A stretch of 64,000 nucleotides of DNA from Arthrobacter sp. MSA 4-2 (GTDB taxonomy: Bacteria > Actinomycetota > Actinomycetes > Actinomycetales > Micrococcaceae): assembly GCF_016405885.1 (NCBI RefSeq), contig NZ_JAEKGC010000006.1:185750-249749 (forward strand). Reading direction: 5' to 3'. Within the stretch, counting starts at the first letter, position 1; the number at the start of each line of letters is the position of its first letter. The translations under genes and the position numbers were made by a program. Below, in pieces: positions 1-8,383 of the stretch. The notes under the pieces were generated by a model. That model was not told the DNA's origin, searched no databases, and saw only the letters and a list, made by a program, of their open reading frames with translations.

Positions 1-1547
1 CCACCCCGGTCACCCCCGAAGACCAGCCGCTGTCGAGCCGCAACGAGAACCGGTCCCAGCGGCCGGACTCCGAGGCGTTCAAGGCCTTCATGGCCGGCAG
101 TTGGGCACCCACCGACACCGCCCTGCCGGAGAAGGCTCCCGTGGCGGATTTCGCCGCGCGGCGCCGGCGCGCAATCTCGGAGCAGTTCCCCGGCGAGCGC
201 CTCGTCATTCCGGCCGGCCCGCTGAAAGTCCGCTCCAATGACACGGACTACCGCTTCCGCCCTCACTCCGGCTTCGCCCATCTGACCGGCCTCGGCCTGG
301 ACCACGAGCCCGACGCGGTGCTCGTGATGGAACCGGTCGGCGAAGGAACCGGCGACGACGGCGGCCACCACACCGCTACCCTGTACTTCCGCGAGCTGGC
401 CGGCCGGGACAGTTCGGAGTTCTATGCCAACGCGCGCTACGGCGAGTTCTGGATCGGCCCGCGTATGTCCCGCGCCCAGGTGTCGGCCCTGCTGGCACTT
501 GAGACGGCCGACCTCGACGGCCTCGAGACGGCGGTGACCAAGGACGCCGGCGTACCGCAGATCGGCGGCATCAGTATCCGGCTCCTCCGCGAGGTCGACC
601 TCAATGCCGACGCGCTCGTTGACACCTCCCGCATCAACACCGGAGTCGACCTGGAGAAGGCCGACGCCCTCGACGCGAAGCTCGCCGAGGCCCTCTCGGA
701 ACTGCGCCTGATCAAGGACTCCTACGAGATCGAGCAGCTCCAGTCCGCCGTGGATGCAACCGTCAACGGCTTCCATGAAGTGGTCCGCCAGCTCCCCCGG
801 GCCATCTCCCACCCCCGCGGCGAGCGCGTGGTGGAGGGGGCGTTCTTCACCCGGGCCCGGGAGGAAGGCAACGACCTCGGCTACGACACCATCGCCGCCT
901 CGGGCAACAATGCGACGGTGCTTCACTGGATCCGGAACAACGGCCGCGTCTCGGCCGGGGACCTGCTCCTGCTCGACGCCGGCGTTGAGGCCGAAAGCCT
1001 CTACACCGCCGACGTCACCCGGACCCTGCCGGTGAACGGCACCTACTCCGAGGTGCAGCGCCGGATCTACTCGGCGGTCCTCGAGGCCGCCGATGCTGCC
1101 TTCGCCGCGGCCCAGCCCGGTCGAAAGTTCCGTGACATCCACACCGCGGCCGTCACCGTCCTCGCCGAGCGCCTCAACGACTGGGGCCTGCTCCCGGTGC
1201 CGCTCGAGGAGGTTCTCGCCCCCGAGGGCCAGCAGCACCGGCGGTGGATGCCCCACGGCACCAGCCACCACCTCGGGATGGACGTCCACGACTGCGCCCA
1301 GGCGCGCCGGGAACTCTACCTCGACGGTGTGCTCACCGAGGGAATGGTGTTCACCATCGAGCCCGGGCTGTACTTCAAGAACGAGGACCTGTCGGTGCCC
1401 GAGGAGTACCGCGGCATCGGCGTCCGGATCGAGGACGACATCCTGATGACCAAGGACGGTCCCGTAAACCTCAGCGCCGCCCTCCCCCGCGATGCCGACG
1501 ACGTCGAGGCCTGGATGGCCGGCATCTACAGCCCGACCGGCGAGTAG
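1..1547 (+). CDS. pepP: Xaa-Pro aminopeptidase, 5'-truncated by the window edge
   Basis: Cytosolic metallopeptidase of family M24B that removes N-terminal residues preceding proline. The reading frame is open from base 3, and the residues before the first Met at base 90 read like the N-terminus of Micrococcaceae homologues, so the start lies outside the window and Met 90 is internal; 514 residues are visible. The di-metal ligands expected for the family are present: Asp in LLLLDAGVEAE and TADVTRT, His in HGTSHHLGMDVHD, Glu in FTIEPGLY and Glu in GVRIEDD. The N-terminal creatinase-like domain occupies roughly the first 200 residues. A strong bidirectional hairpin follows the stop. Family assignment is firm. 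Confidence 0.95.
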   Translation, partial: TPVTPEDQPLSSRNENRSQRPDSEAFKAFMAGSWAPTDTALPEKAPVADFAARRRRAISEQFPGERLVIPAGPLKVRSNDTDYRFRPHSGFAHLTGLGLDHEPDAVLVMEPVGEGTGDDGGHHTATLYFRELAGRDSSEFYANARYGEFWIGPRMSRAQVSALLALETADLDGLETAVTKDAGVPQIGGISIRLLREVDLNADALVDTSRINTGVDLEKADALDAKLAEALSELRLIKDSYEIEQLQSAVDATVNGFHEVVRQLPRAISHPRGERVVEGAFFTRAREEGNDLGYDTIAASGNNATVLHWIRNNGRVSAGDLLLLDAGVEAESLYTADVTRTLPVNGTYSEVQRRIYSAVLEAADAAFAAAQPGRKFRDIHTAAVTVLAERLNDWGLLPVPLEEVLAPEGQQHRRWMPHGTSHHLGMDVHDCAQARRELYLDGVLTEGMVFTIEPGLYFKNEDLSVPEEYRGIGVRIEDDILMTKDGPVNLSAALPRDADDVEAWMAGIYSPTGE

Positions 1548-1579
1548 GCGCGCCGGCGGCGAACCGCCCGGGAATGCGG

Positions 1580-1611
1580 AAGAGCCCGGCACCCATGGGT
1601 GCCGGGCTCTT
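1580..1611. terminator. Bidirectional terminator, perfect 32-bp palindrome
   Basis: AAGAGCCCGGCACCCA pairs perfectly with its reverse complement directly after it. It lies between the convergent aminopeptidase and general-stress-type gene, with short A and T runs at its two ends. Confidence 0.85.
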
Positions 1612-1641
1612 TCGCATGCCGGTGCTGCTCGTGCCTGGTAT

Positions 1642-2526
1642 CTACCGGCCGTCGAGGGGAGGCTCGACCCTCGTCGAGCCATGCTGGCCCGCGTCCCCGG
1701 CCGGCCCGTCCGCAGCCGGTCCCTCCGGCTCCGCGGCCGGAGGCTGGCCACCGGCCGAACCCTCGGCCCGCGGGACGTCCTCCTGGACGGGGGTGTCGAC
1801 CCGAATGCCGTACTGGGGCCTGCCGTCGGGCAGGTCTGGATACTTGCCGCGCCGGGGTCCCGCCGGGTCTCCGGGCGCACCGCCGGGGCCGGCCGGGGCC
1901 GGTGTGCCGGCGTCGGGTCGGGCCTGGCCGGCGATTTCCCCGGGACCGGGGACGCCGCCCTGCGGGACGGGGGGCTGATAGCCTTCCGCGGGCCGGTCCC
2001 AGCCGCCCGCCGGACCGCCGGGATGCAGCGCCTGGCCGTTCATGGGAAGCTGCTGGAGCCGGCGGCGCGCCTCCCCCGCGACCGAGGGGTCGACGATCAC
2101 GTCGTAGCTTGTGGCGATGACCTGGTTCGTGGAGGTGAAGTCCCGCTTCCCCCGCTGGAACGCATAGGTGATGACTCCGAAGAGAAGCCAGAACATCGCA
2201 CCGAGCGCCATGGAGGAGAGGACGCTGGTGAAGGGTTCGCTGCCGCCGAAGAGGGTGAGGATCAGCCCGACGAAGAAGCCGAACCAGGCGCCGGTGGCCG
2301 CACTGGCCAGGGCCACCCGCGGGTAGCTGAGGCGTCCGGTGACCCGCTCCACCGTCTTCAGGTCGTTGCCGATGATGGAGACGCGTTCCACCGGAAACTT
2401 GTTGTCGGCGAGGTAGTCCACCGCCTTCTGCGCCTCGAGGTAGGCCGTGTAGCGGCCCACCGTTTCACCGCGCGGCAGAGCGCGGCCTTCGTCACGGGAC
2501 GGGGTGCGTCCAAGTACATTCGCCAT
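1642..2526 (-). CDS. GSP17M-type general stress membrane protein
   Basis: 294 aa. The N-terminal 80 residues (GRYTAYLEAQKAVDYLADN, FPVERVSIIGNDL) match the general stress protein 17M / YflT-like domain, a ferredoxin-like fold that usually precedes a glycine-zipper or membrane hairpin. Two hydrophobic stretches follow (around residues 72-95 and 103-125). After about residue 165 the protein is a long Pro/Gly/Ala-rich and probably disordered tail with no recognisable domain. I chose ATG at 2526 (MANVLGRTP); an in-frame extension to 2610 has no homologous look. The gene converges on the aminopeptidase and shares its terminator. Function in the cell is unknown; membrane location is inferred from the two helices. 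Confidence 0.8.
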   Translation of the reverse strand: MANVLGRTPSRDEGRALPRGETVGRYTAYLEAQKAVDYLADNKFPVERVSIIGNDLKTVERVTGRLSYPRVALASAATGAWFGFFVGLILTLFGGSEPFTSVLSSMALGAMFWLLFGVITYAFQRGKRDFTSTNQVIATSYDVIVDPSVAGEARRRLQQLPMNGQALHPGGPAGGWDRPAEGYQPPVPQGGVPGPGEIAGQARPDAGTPAPAGPGGAPGDPAGPRRGKYPDLPDGRPQYGIRVDTPVQEDVPRAEGSAGGQPPAAEPEGPAADGPAGDAGQHGSTRVEPPLDGR

Positions 2527-2652
2527 GGGCCCATTGTTCACCACATCCGGACGCCCGGGATGGAGTATCGCTTGCAGTGAACTCGCGCCGCGACCGCCTA
2601 ACGGCCGCACGCGATGGTGGGAGGTCCCGGCGGGGCGGGACGGCGGCTCCGC

Positions 2653-3012
2653 CTAGGCGGCGTACGCGAAGGCCCGGTCGGAGGGGCCGGCGTTTTCGCC
2701 GGCGGCGAGCGGAGTCAGAAGGAGTGAGCTCTGCTCCTCGGTGAGCAGCTCCGGACAGCTGAGCGCGAGGTGGGCCACCGCGAGGGCGGCGACCATCCAG
2801 TAGGTCCCCTCGACGCGCCCCATCGTGCGGGTGACCAGTGCCCGCAAGGACGGCATGTCGACGCGGTCCGTCCGGGAGGCGAGGCGCACCACCGTGCTGT
2901 TGAATGAGGTGTGGGACTGGACCACCTCATAGCTTGCGGCCGCGGCCTGAAGACGCTCCGGCGTCCACTCAATCCCGAAGATCCGGTCCAGCGGTGCGGC
3001 TGACTTCTCCAT
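2653..3012 (-). CDS. Small hypothetical protein facing an HxlR-SCP2 regulator
   Basis: 119 aa, no family recognised. It is soluble by appearance, Ala/Leu-rich and predicted mostly helical; the middle (RVEGTYWMVAALAVAHLAL) is hydrophobic but too short and broken for a confident membrane span. ATG at 3012 is preceded by GGGAGG at a good distance, so an in-frame start at 3069 is not needed. It is transcribed divergently from the regulator at 3102, and the gap between them carries a 19-bp inverted repeat, so it is a likely target of that regulator. That link is inference. Confidence 0.65.
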   Translation of the reverse strand: MEKSAAPLDRIFGIEWTPERLQAAAASYEVVQSHTSFNSTVVRLASRTDRVDMPSLRALVTRTMGRVEGTYWMVAALAVAHLALSCPELLTEEQSSLLLTPLAAGENAGPSDRAFAYAA

Positions 3013-3033
3013 AATTCGCCTCCCATGCAGCTT

Positions 3034-3052
3034 TGATCCTGTTCTAGGATCA
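3034..3052. promoter_or_regulatory. Candidate operator of the HxlR-SCP2 regulator
   Basis: TGATCCT-gttct-AGGATCA is a perfect 7-5-7 inverted repeat between the divergent genes at 3012 and 3102. Its position suits control of the minus-strand gene and possibly autoregulation. Confidence 0.55.
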
Positions 3053-3089
3053 TAAAATCTTATTCCCATACCAACCCGTGCAGCTGCGA

Positions 3090-3095
3090 TATAAT
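3090..3095 (+). promoter_or_regulatory. -10 box of a leaderless promoter for the HxlR-SCP2 gene
   Basis: TATAAT ends 6 nt before the ATG at 3102, which places the expected transcription start at or one base from the start codon. No Shine-Dalgarno is visible upstream, and no good -35 is seen. Confidence 0.6.
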
Positions 3096-3101
3096 TCCTT
3101 C

Positions 3102-3779
3102 ATGGCCCAGAGAACTTATGACGACTCGTGCGGAGCGGCCCTCGCGATGGATGCAGTCGGTGAACGGTGGTCGATGCTGGTGGTCCGTGAGCTCCTGCTC
3201 GGACCGAAGCGCTTCAGCGACCTGCGCGCCGGCCTGCCGAACGCCAGCCCGAACGTCCTGAGCCAGCGGCTGAAGGAACTTGAGGCCTCGGGCCTGCTTC
3301 GGCATGTGAAACTCGGGCCTCCGGCAAGTGTCTCGGCCTATGAGCTCACCGACAGCGGGCGCCAGCTCGAACCGATCCTCCTTGAGCTCTCGCGGTGGGG
3401 GTCGAGGATCTCGCACCGGCCGGAGAAGGGCATGAGCACCGACGCATTCATGCTGATGCTCAAGGCGCTCTACTTTCGGCCCGAGGGATCCCGGTTCGAC
3501 GCGAGGATCCGGATCCGGGTCAACGGGGACCAGTTCACCGTGGTGGTGGCCCCGCAGGCCATCGACGTCAGCCGGTCCGGCGCGGGAACCGTCGACGTGG
3601 AGGTGGCCGGAGATGTCCTCGCCCTCTGGGACCTGATTTTCAGCGGCGAGACCGTGCCCGACGCGCTCGCGTCCGAACGGATCACCCTGGCCGGGGACGC
3701 CGGGCTGGCCGCCGAGTTCTTCACCCTGTTTTCCGTCGCTCCGCCCGCGGTGCTCTCACCCGTGCCGGTGGGCGGCTGA
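3102..3779 (+). CDS. HxlR-family winged-helix regulator with C-terminal SCP2-like domain
   Basis: 225 aa. Residues about 8-100 are an HxlR winged helix: YDDSCGAALAMDAVGERWSM, FSDLRAGLPNASPNVLSQRLKEL and the wing before YELTDSGRQL. HxlR proteins are dimeric regulators that often sense reactive electrophiles or small ligands. Residues about 125-210 resemble an SCP2 sterol-carrier fold, a combination found in some actinobacterial HxlR proteins and expected to bind a hydrophobic ligand. I took ATG 3102 because it sits 6 nt after TATAAT; an earlier in-frame start at 3078 would precede that -10 box. The divergent neighbour and the inverted repeat between them suggest local control. Ligand unknown. 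Confidence 0.85.
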   Translation: MAQRTYDDSCGAALAMDAVGERWSMLVVRELLLGPKRFSDLRAGLPNASPNVLSQRLKELEASGLLRHVKLGPPASVSAYELTDSGRQLEPILLELSRWGSRISHRPEKGMSTDAFMLMLKALYFRPEGSRFDARIRIRVNGDQFTVVVAPQAIDVSRSGAGTVDVEVAGDVLALWDLIFSGETVPDALASERITLAGDAGLAAEFFTLFSVAPPAVLSPVPVGG

Positions 3780-3930
3780 CGCAGGGCCCCCGTCGACGGG
3801 GCACCGCACCGCTCGCCGGGCCGCACCTTCAGGACCGGCGTGCTTGCCGGAAAGCCCCCGGGACAGCCTCCGCACCGATGAAACTGTCACCGAATACACC
3901 GGATCCCGCTCCGCGAAGTAGCCTTGCCTT

Positions 3931-5214
3931 GTGAGTACCAATCCAACCCGCGTCTTTGTGGCCCGCCTCCTCGGCCTCGACGTTTTCGACCCCTTGGGCG
4001 ACCGCCTGGGCCGGCTGCGCGATGTTGTGGTGCTCGACCGCGGCGCCCTGAAGGAGCCGCAGGTTGTCGGCATCGTCATCGAGGTTCCGGGCAAGAAGCG
4101 CATCTTCGTGCCCATGACCAGGGTCACCTCGATGGACACCTCGCAGATCATCTGCACAGGCCTTGTGAACCTGCGCCGCTTCGAGCAGCGAGGGGCGGAA
4201 CTGCTGGTGGTCGGCGAGCTGTTCGACCGGAAGGTCACCCTGCAGGACGGCTCCGGGGATGCCGTCATCGAGGACATCGCCATGGAGAAGAACAGGGCCG
4301 GGGACTGGCATGTCTCCCAGCTGTTCATCCGGCGCGGCGGGCCGACCTCGCCCCTGCGGAGCCTGCGCAGGAGCGGCGAGCGCCTGATCATCAACTGGCT
4401 CGACGCCTACCACGGGGCCGCGAACGAACCCCAGGGGGCCTCCCAGTTCGTCGCCCAGCACGAGGACCTCAAGGCCGCCGACTTCGCCGAGGCCCTCCAC
4501 GAGATGAGCAACAAGCGCCGCCTCGAGGTGGCCGGCGAGCTTCAGGATGACCGGCTTGCCGACATCCTCCAGGAGCTGCCCGACGACGACCAGGTCCAGA
4601 TCCTCTCATCGCTCAACCGCGAACGGGCCGCCGACATCCTCGAGGAGATGGACCCCGACGACGCCGCTGACCTGCTCAACGAGCTCCCGGAGGCCCAGAA
4701 GGAGGAACTGCTCCAGCTGATGGAGCCGGACGACGCCGACGACGTGCGCCGCCTGCTCGAGTACGAGGAGGACACCGCCGGCTCGCTCATGACCACGGTG
4801 CCGGTCATCCTCCCGCCCGAAGCGACGGTGGCCGAGGCGCTGGCCCACGTCCGGCGCGAGGAACTCACCCCGGCGCTCGCCTCCTCGATCTTCGTGTGCC
4901 GCCCGCCCCTGGAAACCCCGACCGGGCGTTACCTCGGCGTGGTGCACATCCAGCAGCTCCTGCGTTTCCCTCCGCCCGAGCAGCTGGGCAACATTCTCGA
5001 TGCGGACCTAGAACCGGTCAGCGACCAGGCCAATGTCAGCGAAGTCTCCCGCATCCTCGCGACCTACAACCTCAACTCGCTGCCGATCATCAACAAGGAG
5101 GGCCGCCTGGTGGGCGCGGTGACGGTGGACGACGTGCTCGATCACCTTCTGCCGGACGACTGGCGGGCCCAGGACGACGCACGCGCACTTCGTCGGGGAG
5201 GAACAAATGGCTGA
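3931..5214 (+). CDS. MgtE N-terminal/CBS domain protein with PRC-barrel, no transporter domain
   Basis: 427 aa, GTG start. Residues about 5-150 look like PRC-barrel modules (VFDPLGDRLGRLRDVVV, KRIFVPMTRV). Residues about 185-290 are the helical MgtE_N superhelix (LADILQELPDDD, AADILEEMDPDDAADLL, EEDTAGSLMT). Two CBS motifs follow to about 415. The membrane domain of MgtE magnesium channels is absent, so this is a cytosolic sensor-like relative and not a transporter. TAGCCT at 3919-3924 ends 6 nt before the GTG, suggesting a leaderless transcript. It overlaps the DUF1003 gene by 8 nt and heads a three-gene operon with mrp. Its partner is unknown; a Mg2+ or nucleotide sensing role is only inferred. 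Confidence 0.88.
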   Translation: MSTNPTRVFVARLLGLDVFDPLGDRLGRLRDVVVLDRGALKEPQVVGIVIEVPGKKRIFVPMTRVTSMDTSQIICTGLVNLRRFEQRGAELLVVGELFDRKVTLQDGSGDAVIEDIAMEKNRAGDWHVSQLFIRRGGPTSPLRSLRRSGERLIINWLDAYHGAANEPQGASQFVAQHEDLKAADFAEALHEMSNKRRLEVAGELQDDRLADILQELPDDDQVQILSSLNRERAADILEEMDPDDAADLLNELPEAQKEELLQLMEPDDADDVRRLLEYEEDTAGSLMTTVPVILPPEATVAEALAHVRREELTPALASSIFVCRPPLETPTGRYLGVVHIQQLLRFPPPEQLGNILDADLEPVSDQANVSEVSRILATYNLNSLPIINKEGRLVGAVTVDDVLDHLLPDDWRAQDDARALRRGGTNG

Positions 5215-5806
5215 GAGAATCCGCTCGACCTCGACCGGTCTTGACACCCCGCGGGAGAGCCGCAAACGGGTGTTCCCCCGGCTGCGCCCCAACCCGGACC
5301 GTTTCGGCAGCGCCACCGAGAACTTCGCCCGTTTCATGGGAACCCCCCAGTTCCTCTTCTACATGACGGTGTTCTGCGTGCTCTGGCTGGTCTGGAACAC
5401 CTGGGGACCGGCGAACGCCCGGTGGGACAGCGCGGCGCTGGGCTTCACCGCCCTGACGCTGATGCTGTCCCTGCAGGCCTCCTACGCGGCTCCCCTGCTG
5501 CTGCTGGCCCAGAACCGGCAGGACGACCGCGACCGGGTGTCGCTGCGCGAGGACCGGCACCGGGCCGAACGGAACCTGTCCGACACCGAATACCTGACCC
5601 GTGAGATCGCCGAGCTGCGCATCGCCATCCGCGAGGTCGCCACCCGCGACTACGTGCGCTCGGAGCTCCGCTCGGCGCTCGAGGAACTGCTCGAGGCCGC
5701 GGACGGCCAGGAGCTGACCCTTTCGAAGAAGCCGCGGAGGAAACCGTCGGATAACACCATGAGCCTGCCCCGGGTCGCCCCGCCGGTCGGAAGCGACAAT
5801 CAGTGA
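5207..5806 (+). CDS. DUF1003 family membrane protein
   Basis: 199 aa. The DUF1003 core spans about residues 30-160: an N-terminal segment ending FARFMGTPQFLFYM, two transmembrane helices (about 42-62 and 73-98) and a charged, probably coiled-coil cytoplasmic segment (LSDTEYLTREIAELRIAIRE). The tail is basic. Function of the family is unknown. The gene overlaps the upstream MgtE_N/CBS gene, and its stop overlaps the mrp start (GTGA), so the three are translationally coupled and probably act together. Confidence 0.9.
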   Translation: MAERIRSTSTGLDTPRESRKRVFPRLRPNPDRFGSATENFARFMGTPQFLFYMTVFCVLWLVWNTWGPANARWDSAALGFTALTLMLSLQASYAAPLLLLAQNRQDDRDRVSLREDRHRAERNLSDTEYLTREIAELRIAIREVATRDYVRSELRSALEELLEAADGQELTLSKKPRRKPSDNTMSLPRVAPPVGSDNQ

Positions 5807-6924
5807 TCTCTGAGACAGCAGTGCTCACGGCACTCGCTTCGGTGCTCGACCCCGAACTCCGCCGGCCCATCACCGACCTCGGCATGGTCGAGGGGGTGGA
5901 GGCCTCCGGTGACGGCACCGTGACCGTTCGGGTGCTGCTGACCATCGCCGGGTGCCCCCTCTCCACCACCATCACCTCAGACGTCGAGGCGGCCCTGGCA
6001 GGCCTGTCCGGCGTCGAGCGCGTACGCGTGGACCTCGGCGTGATGAACCAGGACCAGCGCGATGAGCTGAAGACCAAACTCCGCGGCCCGGGCGGCGCCC
6101 GGGGCATTCCCTTCAATGAGGAGGGGTCCCTGACCCGCGTCTACGCCGTCGCCAGCGGCAAGGGCGGGGTCGGTAAGTCGACCGTCACCGTCAACCTCGC
6201 CGCCGCCATGGCCGCGCAGGGGCTGCGGGTCGGCATCATCGATGCCGACGTCTACGGGTTCTCGGTGCCCGCGCTGATGGGAATCACCCAGCAGCCGACG
6301 AAGGTCGATGAAATGATCCTGCCGCCGGTGGCCCACGGGGTGAAGGTGATCTCGATCGGCATGTTCGTCAGCGGCAACCAGCCGGTGGCCTGGCGCGGAC
6401 CGATGCTTCACCGCGCCCTCGAACAGTTCCTGACGGACGTCTACTTCGGCGACCTCGACGCGCTCTTCCTCGACCTGCCCCCGGGCACCGGGGACATCGC
6501 CATCTCGGTGGCCCAGCTGCTGCCGCGCTCCGAACTGCTCGTGGTCACCACCCCGCAGAGTGCGGCGGCGGATGTGGCGGAACGGGCCGGGGCGATGGCC
6601 GCACAGACGGGCCAGAAGGTGGCCGGCGTGATCGAGAACATGTCCTGGCTCGAACTGCCCGGCGGCGGGCGGCTCGAGCTGTTCGGCGCCGGCGGCGGCG
6701 CCACCCTCGCCTCCCGGCTCACCGACACCCTCGGCACCGACATCGGGCTGCTGGGCTCGGTGCCCGTCGAGGTGGCCCTGAGGGAGGGCGGCGACGCCGG
6801 CCTGCCCATCGTCCTATCGGGAGGGGACTCCCCGGCGGCCGCTGAGCTGAGGAAGGTTGCAGACGGGCTCGTGCACCGCCCACGCGGGCTTTCGGGGACC
6901 AAGCTGACGCTCTCCCCGCGCTGA
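5803..6924 (+). CDS. mrp: Mrp/NBP35-type P-loop ATPase, iron-sulfur carrier family
   Basis: 373 aa, GTG start inside the stop codon of the DUF1003 gene. Residues about 3-80 are a MIP18/DUF59 domain (SVLDPELRRPITDLGMV, TIAGCPLSTTI). The P-loop NTPase follows with a deviant Walker A, SGKGGVGKSTVTVNLA, and the Mrp motif FLDLPPGTGDIAISV. Mrp/ApbC proteins hold and transfer Fe-S clusters. The CxxC pair that usually follows ENMS is absent here (ENMSWLELPGGGRLELFG), as I also recall for mycobacterial Mrp, so the classical cluster site is missing. It is the last gene of its operon and converges on tatB. Confidence 0.93.
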   Translation: MISETAVLTALASVLDPELRRPITDLGMVEGVEASGDGTVTVRVLLTIAGCPLSTTITSDVEAALAGLSGVERVRVDLGVMNQDQRDELKTKLRGPGGARGIPFNEEGSLTRVYAVASGKGGVGKSTVTVNLAAAMAAQGLRVGIIDADVYGFSVPALMGITQQPTKVDEMILPPVAHGVKVISIGMFVSGNQPVAWRGPMLHRALEQFLTDVYFGDLDALFLDLPPGTGDIAISVAQLLPRSELLVVTTPQSAAADVAERAGAMAAQTGQKVAGVIENMSWLELPGGGRLELFGAGGGATLASRLTDTLGTDIGLLGSVPVEVALREGGDAGLPIVLSGGDSPAAAELRKVADGLVHRPRGLSGTKLTLSPR

Positions 6925-6960
6925 GCCCGGGCCTAAACAAACCCCGGCGGGCCTGACGGT

Positions 6961-7068
6961 CCAGCTCGCCGGGTCCAGCTCGCCGGGTCCAGCTCGCCGG
7001 GTCTAGGTCGCCGGGTCTAGGTCGCGCGGTCCGGTCACCCGGTCCAGGTCGTTGGGCCTAGGTCGCCT
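6961..7068. repeat. Degenerate 14-bp tandem repeat at the mrp/tatB convergent junction
   Basis: About seven copies of a 14-bp unit. The first three are CCAGCTCGCCGGGT; later copies drift (CTAGGTCGCCGGGT, CCGGTCACCCGGT, CCAGGTCGTTGGGC). The array lies in the gap between the convergent genes and reaches the tatB stop codon at 7058. Confidence 0.85.
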
Positions 7069-7441
7069 CGGCGTCATAGGGCGCCGCCTGCCCGGCGGAC
7101 AGCCGGGCCGCCGGGGGCGCGCTGGGGATTGATGCAGGGGGGACGGGTACGGGCGCGCCGCTGCTGACGGGCTTGAGGACGTCCTCAAAATCGTCCAGGA
7201 GCGCTTCGCGGATGATCCGCCGGGGATCGTACTGGCGGGGGTCGAGCTTGCGCCAGTCGACCTCGTCCAACTCGGGGCCCACTTCCTCCCGCAGCTGCTC
7301 GCGGGCGCCGGTGGCCATCCTCCGGAGCCCCTTGACGAGCCGGGCGAGCTGGGCGGCGTACTCGGGAAGGCGCTCCGGGCCGAGGATCACAACGGCAAGC
7401 AGCGCCAGCACGACAAACTCGAGACCGTTGATTCCCAACAC
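7058..7441 (-). CDS. tatB: Sec-independent protein translocase subunit TatB
   Basis: 127 aa, GTG start. One N-terminal membrane helix (about residues 4-20) is followed by the hallmark GPERLPEYAAQ hinge and an amphipathic helix, then a charged and finally Pro/Ala-rich cytosolic tail. TatB works with TatC to recognise twin-arginine signal peptides at the cytoplasmic membrane. It lies 55 bp downstream of sigE on the same strand, matching the sigE-to-tatB order recalled for mycobacteria. TatA and TatB are hard to separate by sequence alone; length and context favour TatB. Confidence 0.85.
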   Translation of the reverse strand: MLGINGLEFVVLALLAVVILGPERLPEYAAQLARLVKGLRRMATGAREQLREEVGPELDEVDWRKLDPRQYDPRRIIREALLDDFEDVLKPVSSGAPVPVPPASIPSAPPAARLSAGQAAPYDAEAT

Positions 7442-7496
7442 GAGAAAAGACTACCTTCCTGGGCGGCACCCGGACCATTTGGTCCGGTGCAGCCGC

Positions 7497-8132
7497 CTAG
7501 CCGACGCCGGCGATGCGCGGGATCGACAGGGCCGGACGGCGCGGCGCGCGGTGGGCGAGCTTCTCCCGGAGCATGGTGCGCCCCCGGTGGATGCGCGAGC
7601 GCACGGTTCCAAGTTTCACCCCGAGCACCGCGGCCACCTCGTCGTAGGCCAGCCCCTCGAGGTCGCAGAGCACGACGGCGGCCCGGAAGTCCGGGGGCAG
7701 CTCCTCGAGCGCGGACTGGACATCGATGTCGAGGTTGTTGAACTCGTAGCTGCGCTCAGGGCCGGGATGGCCGCTGGGGAGCCGGCTTTCGGCCTCCTCG
7801 GTGAGCCCGTCGAACCGGATGCGGGTCTTGCGCCGCGCCTGGTCGAGGAAGAGGTTCGTGGTGATGCGGTGAAGCCAGCCATCGAGGGTGCCCGGCTTGA
7901 AGTTGGCCAGCGAGCGGAAGACCCGCACGAAGACCTCCTGCGTGAGGTCCTCGGCGTCGTACTTATTGCCGGTGAGCCGGTAGGCGAGCCGGTACACCTT
8001 GGGTGAGTAGTTGGTGACGACTTCCTCCCAGGACGGCGCAACCCACTCACTGTCGCCCGTGCCGGCTTCGGTCCCTGCCTCGATTTGAGGGAGCGCCGGC
8101 CCCGCGGCCGCTGCCGCCCGTACTGTAGACAT
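7497..8132 (-). CDS. sigE: ECF RNA polymerase sigma factor SigE
   Basis: 211 aa. Region 2 is at about residues 38-110 ([34 protein letters not shown]); region 4 at about 145-200 ([33 protein letters not shown]). SigE directs extracytoplasmic stress genes. ATG 8132 is chosen because GAGGAAACTG precedes it; the open frame runs upstream to 8381 but that part is not sigma-like. It is divergent from an O-methyltransferase, as for M. tuberculosis sigE and Rv1220c. No zinc-binding anti-sigma gene lies between it and tatB. Confidence 0.93.
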   Translation of the reverse strand: MSTVRAAAAAGPALPQIEAGTEAGTGDSEWVAPSWEEVVTNYSPKVYRLAYRLTGNKYDAEDLTQEVFVRVFRSLANFKPGTLDGWLHRITTNLFLDQARRKTRIRFDGLTEEAESRLPSGHPGPERSYEFNNLDIDVQSALEELPPDFRAAVVLCDLEGLAYDEVAAVLGVKLGTVRSRIHRGRTMLREKLAHRAPRRPALSIPRIAGVG

Positions 8133-8383
8133 CAGTTTCCTCTTCCCGCCGTCGAACTGTTCCCGCTCCGGGCTGCTGCGAGATGAAAATGCAGCCAGAA
8201 GGAGTTCGACGCCGCACGTGCGTTGGATGTCCCGGAAAGAAAATACTTTCGCATCAAGCTGGGAGCACGCTGATAAAAGCAGGTGCGTTGGATGGACGTC
8301 GGTGCGCGCCCTGAGGGGCATTAACAGTAGGGTTGAAGCGGGGTGGGGACCCGAACCAGAAAACACCGACAGAACGGACACCG

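Noticed and set aside
90..1547. Met at base 90 as the aminopeptidase start
   Set aside because: The frame is open to base 3 and the preceding residues look like the family N-terminus, so the gene runs in from outside the window.
6961..7068. CRISPR-like array
   Set aside because: Units are directly adjacent 14-mers with drift and no unique spacers; no cas genes.
8133..8381. Longer SigE with 83 extra residues
   Set aside because: The added part is not sigma-like and ATG 8132 has a good Shine-Dalgarno.
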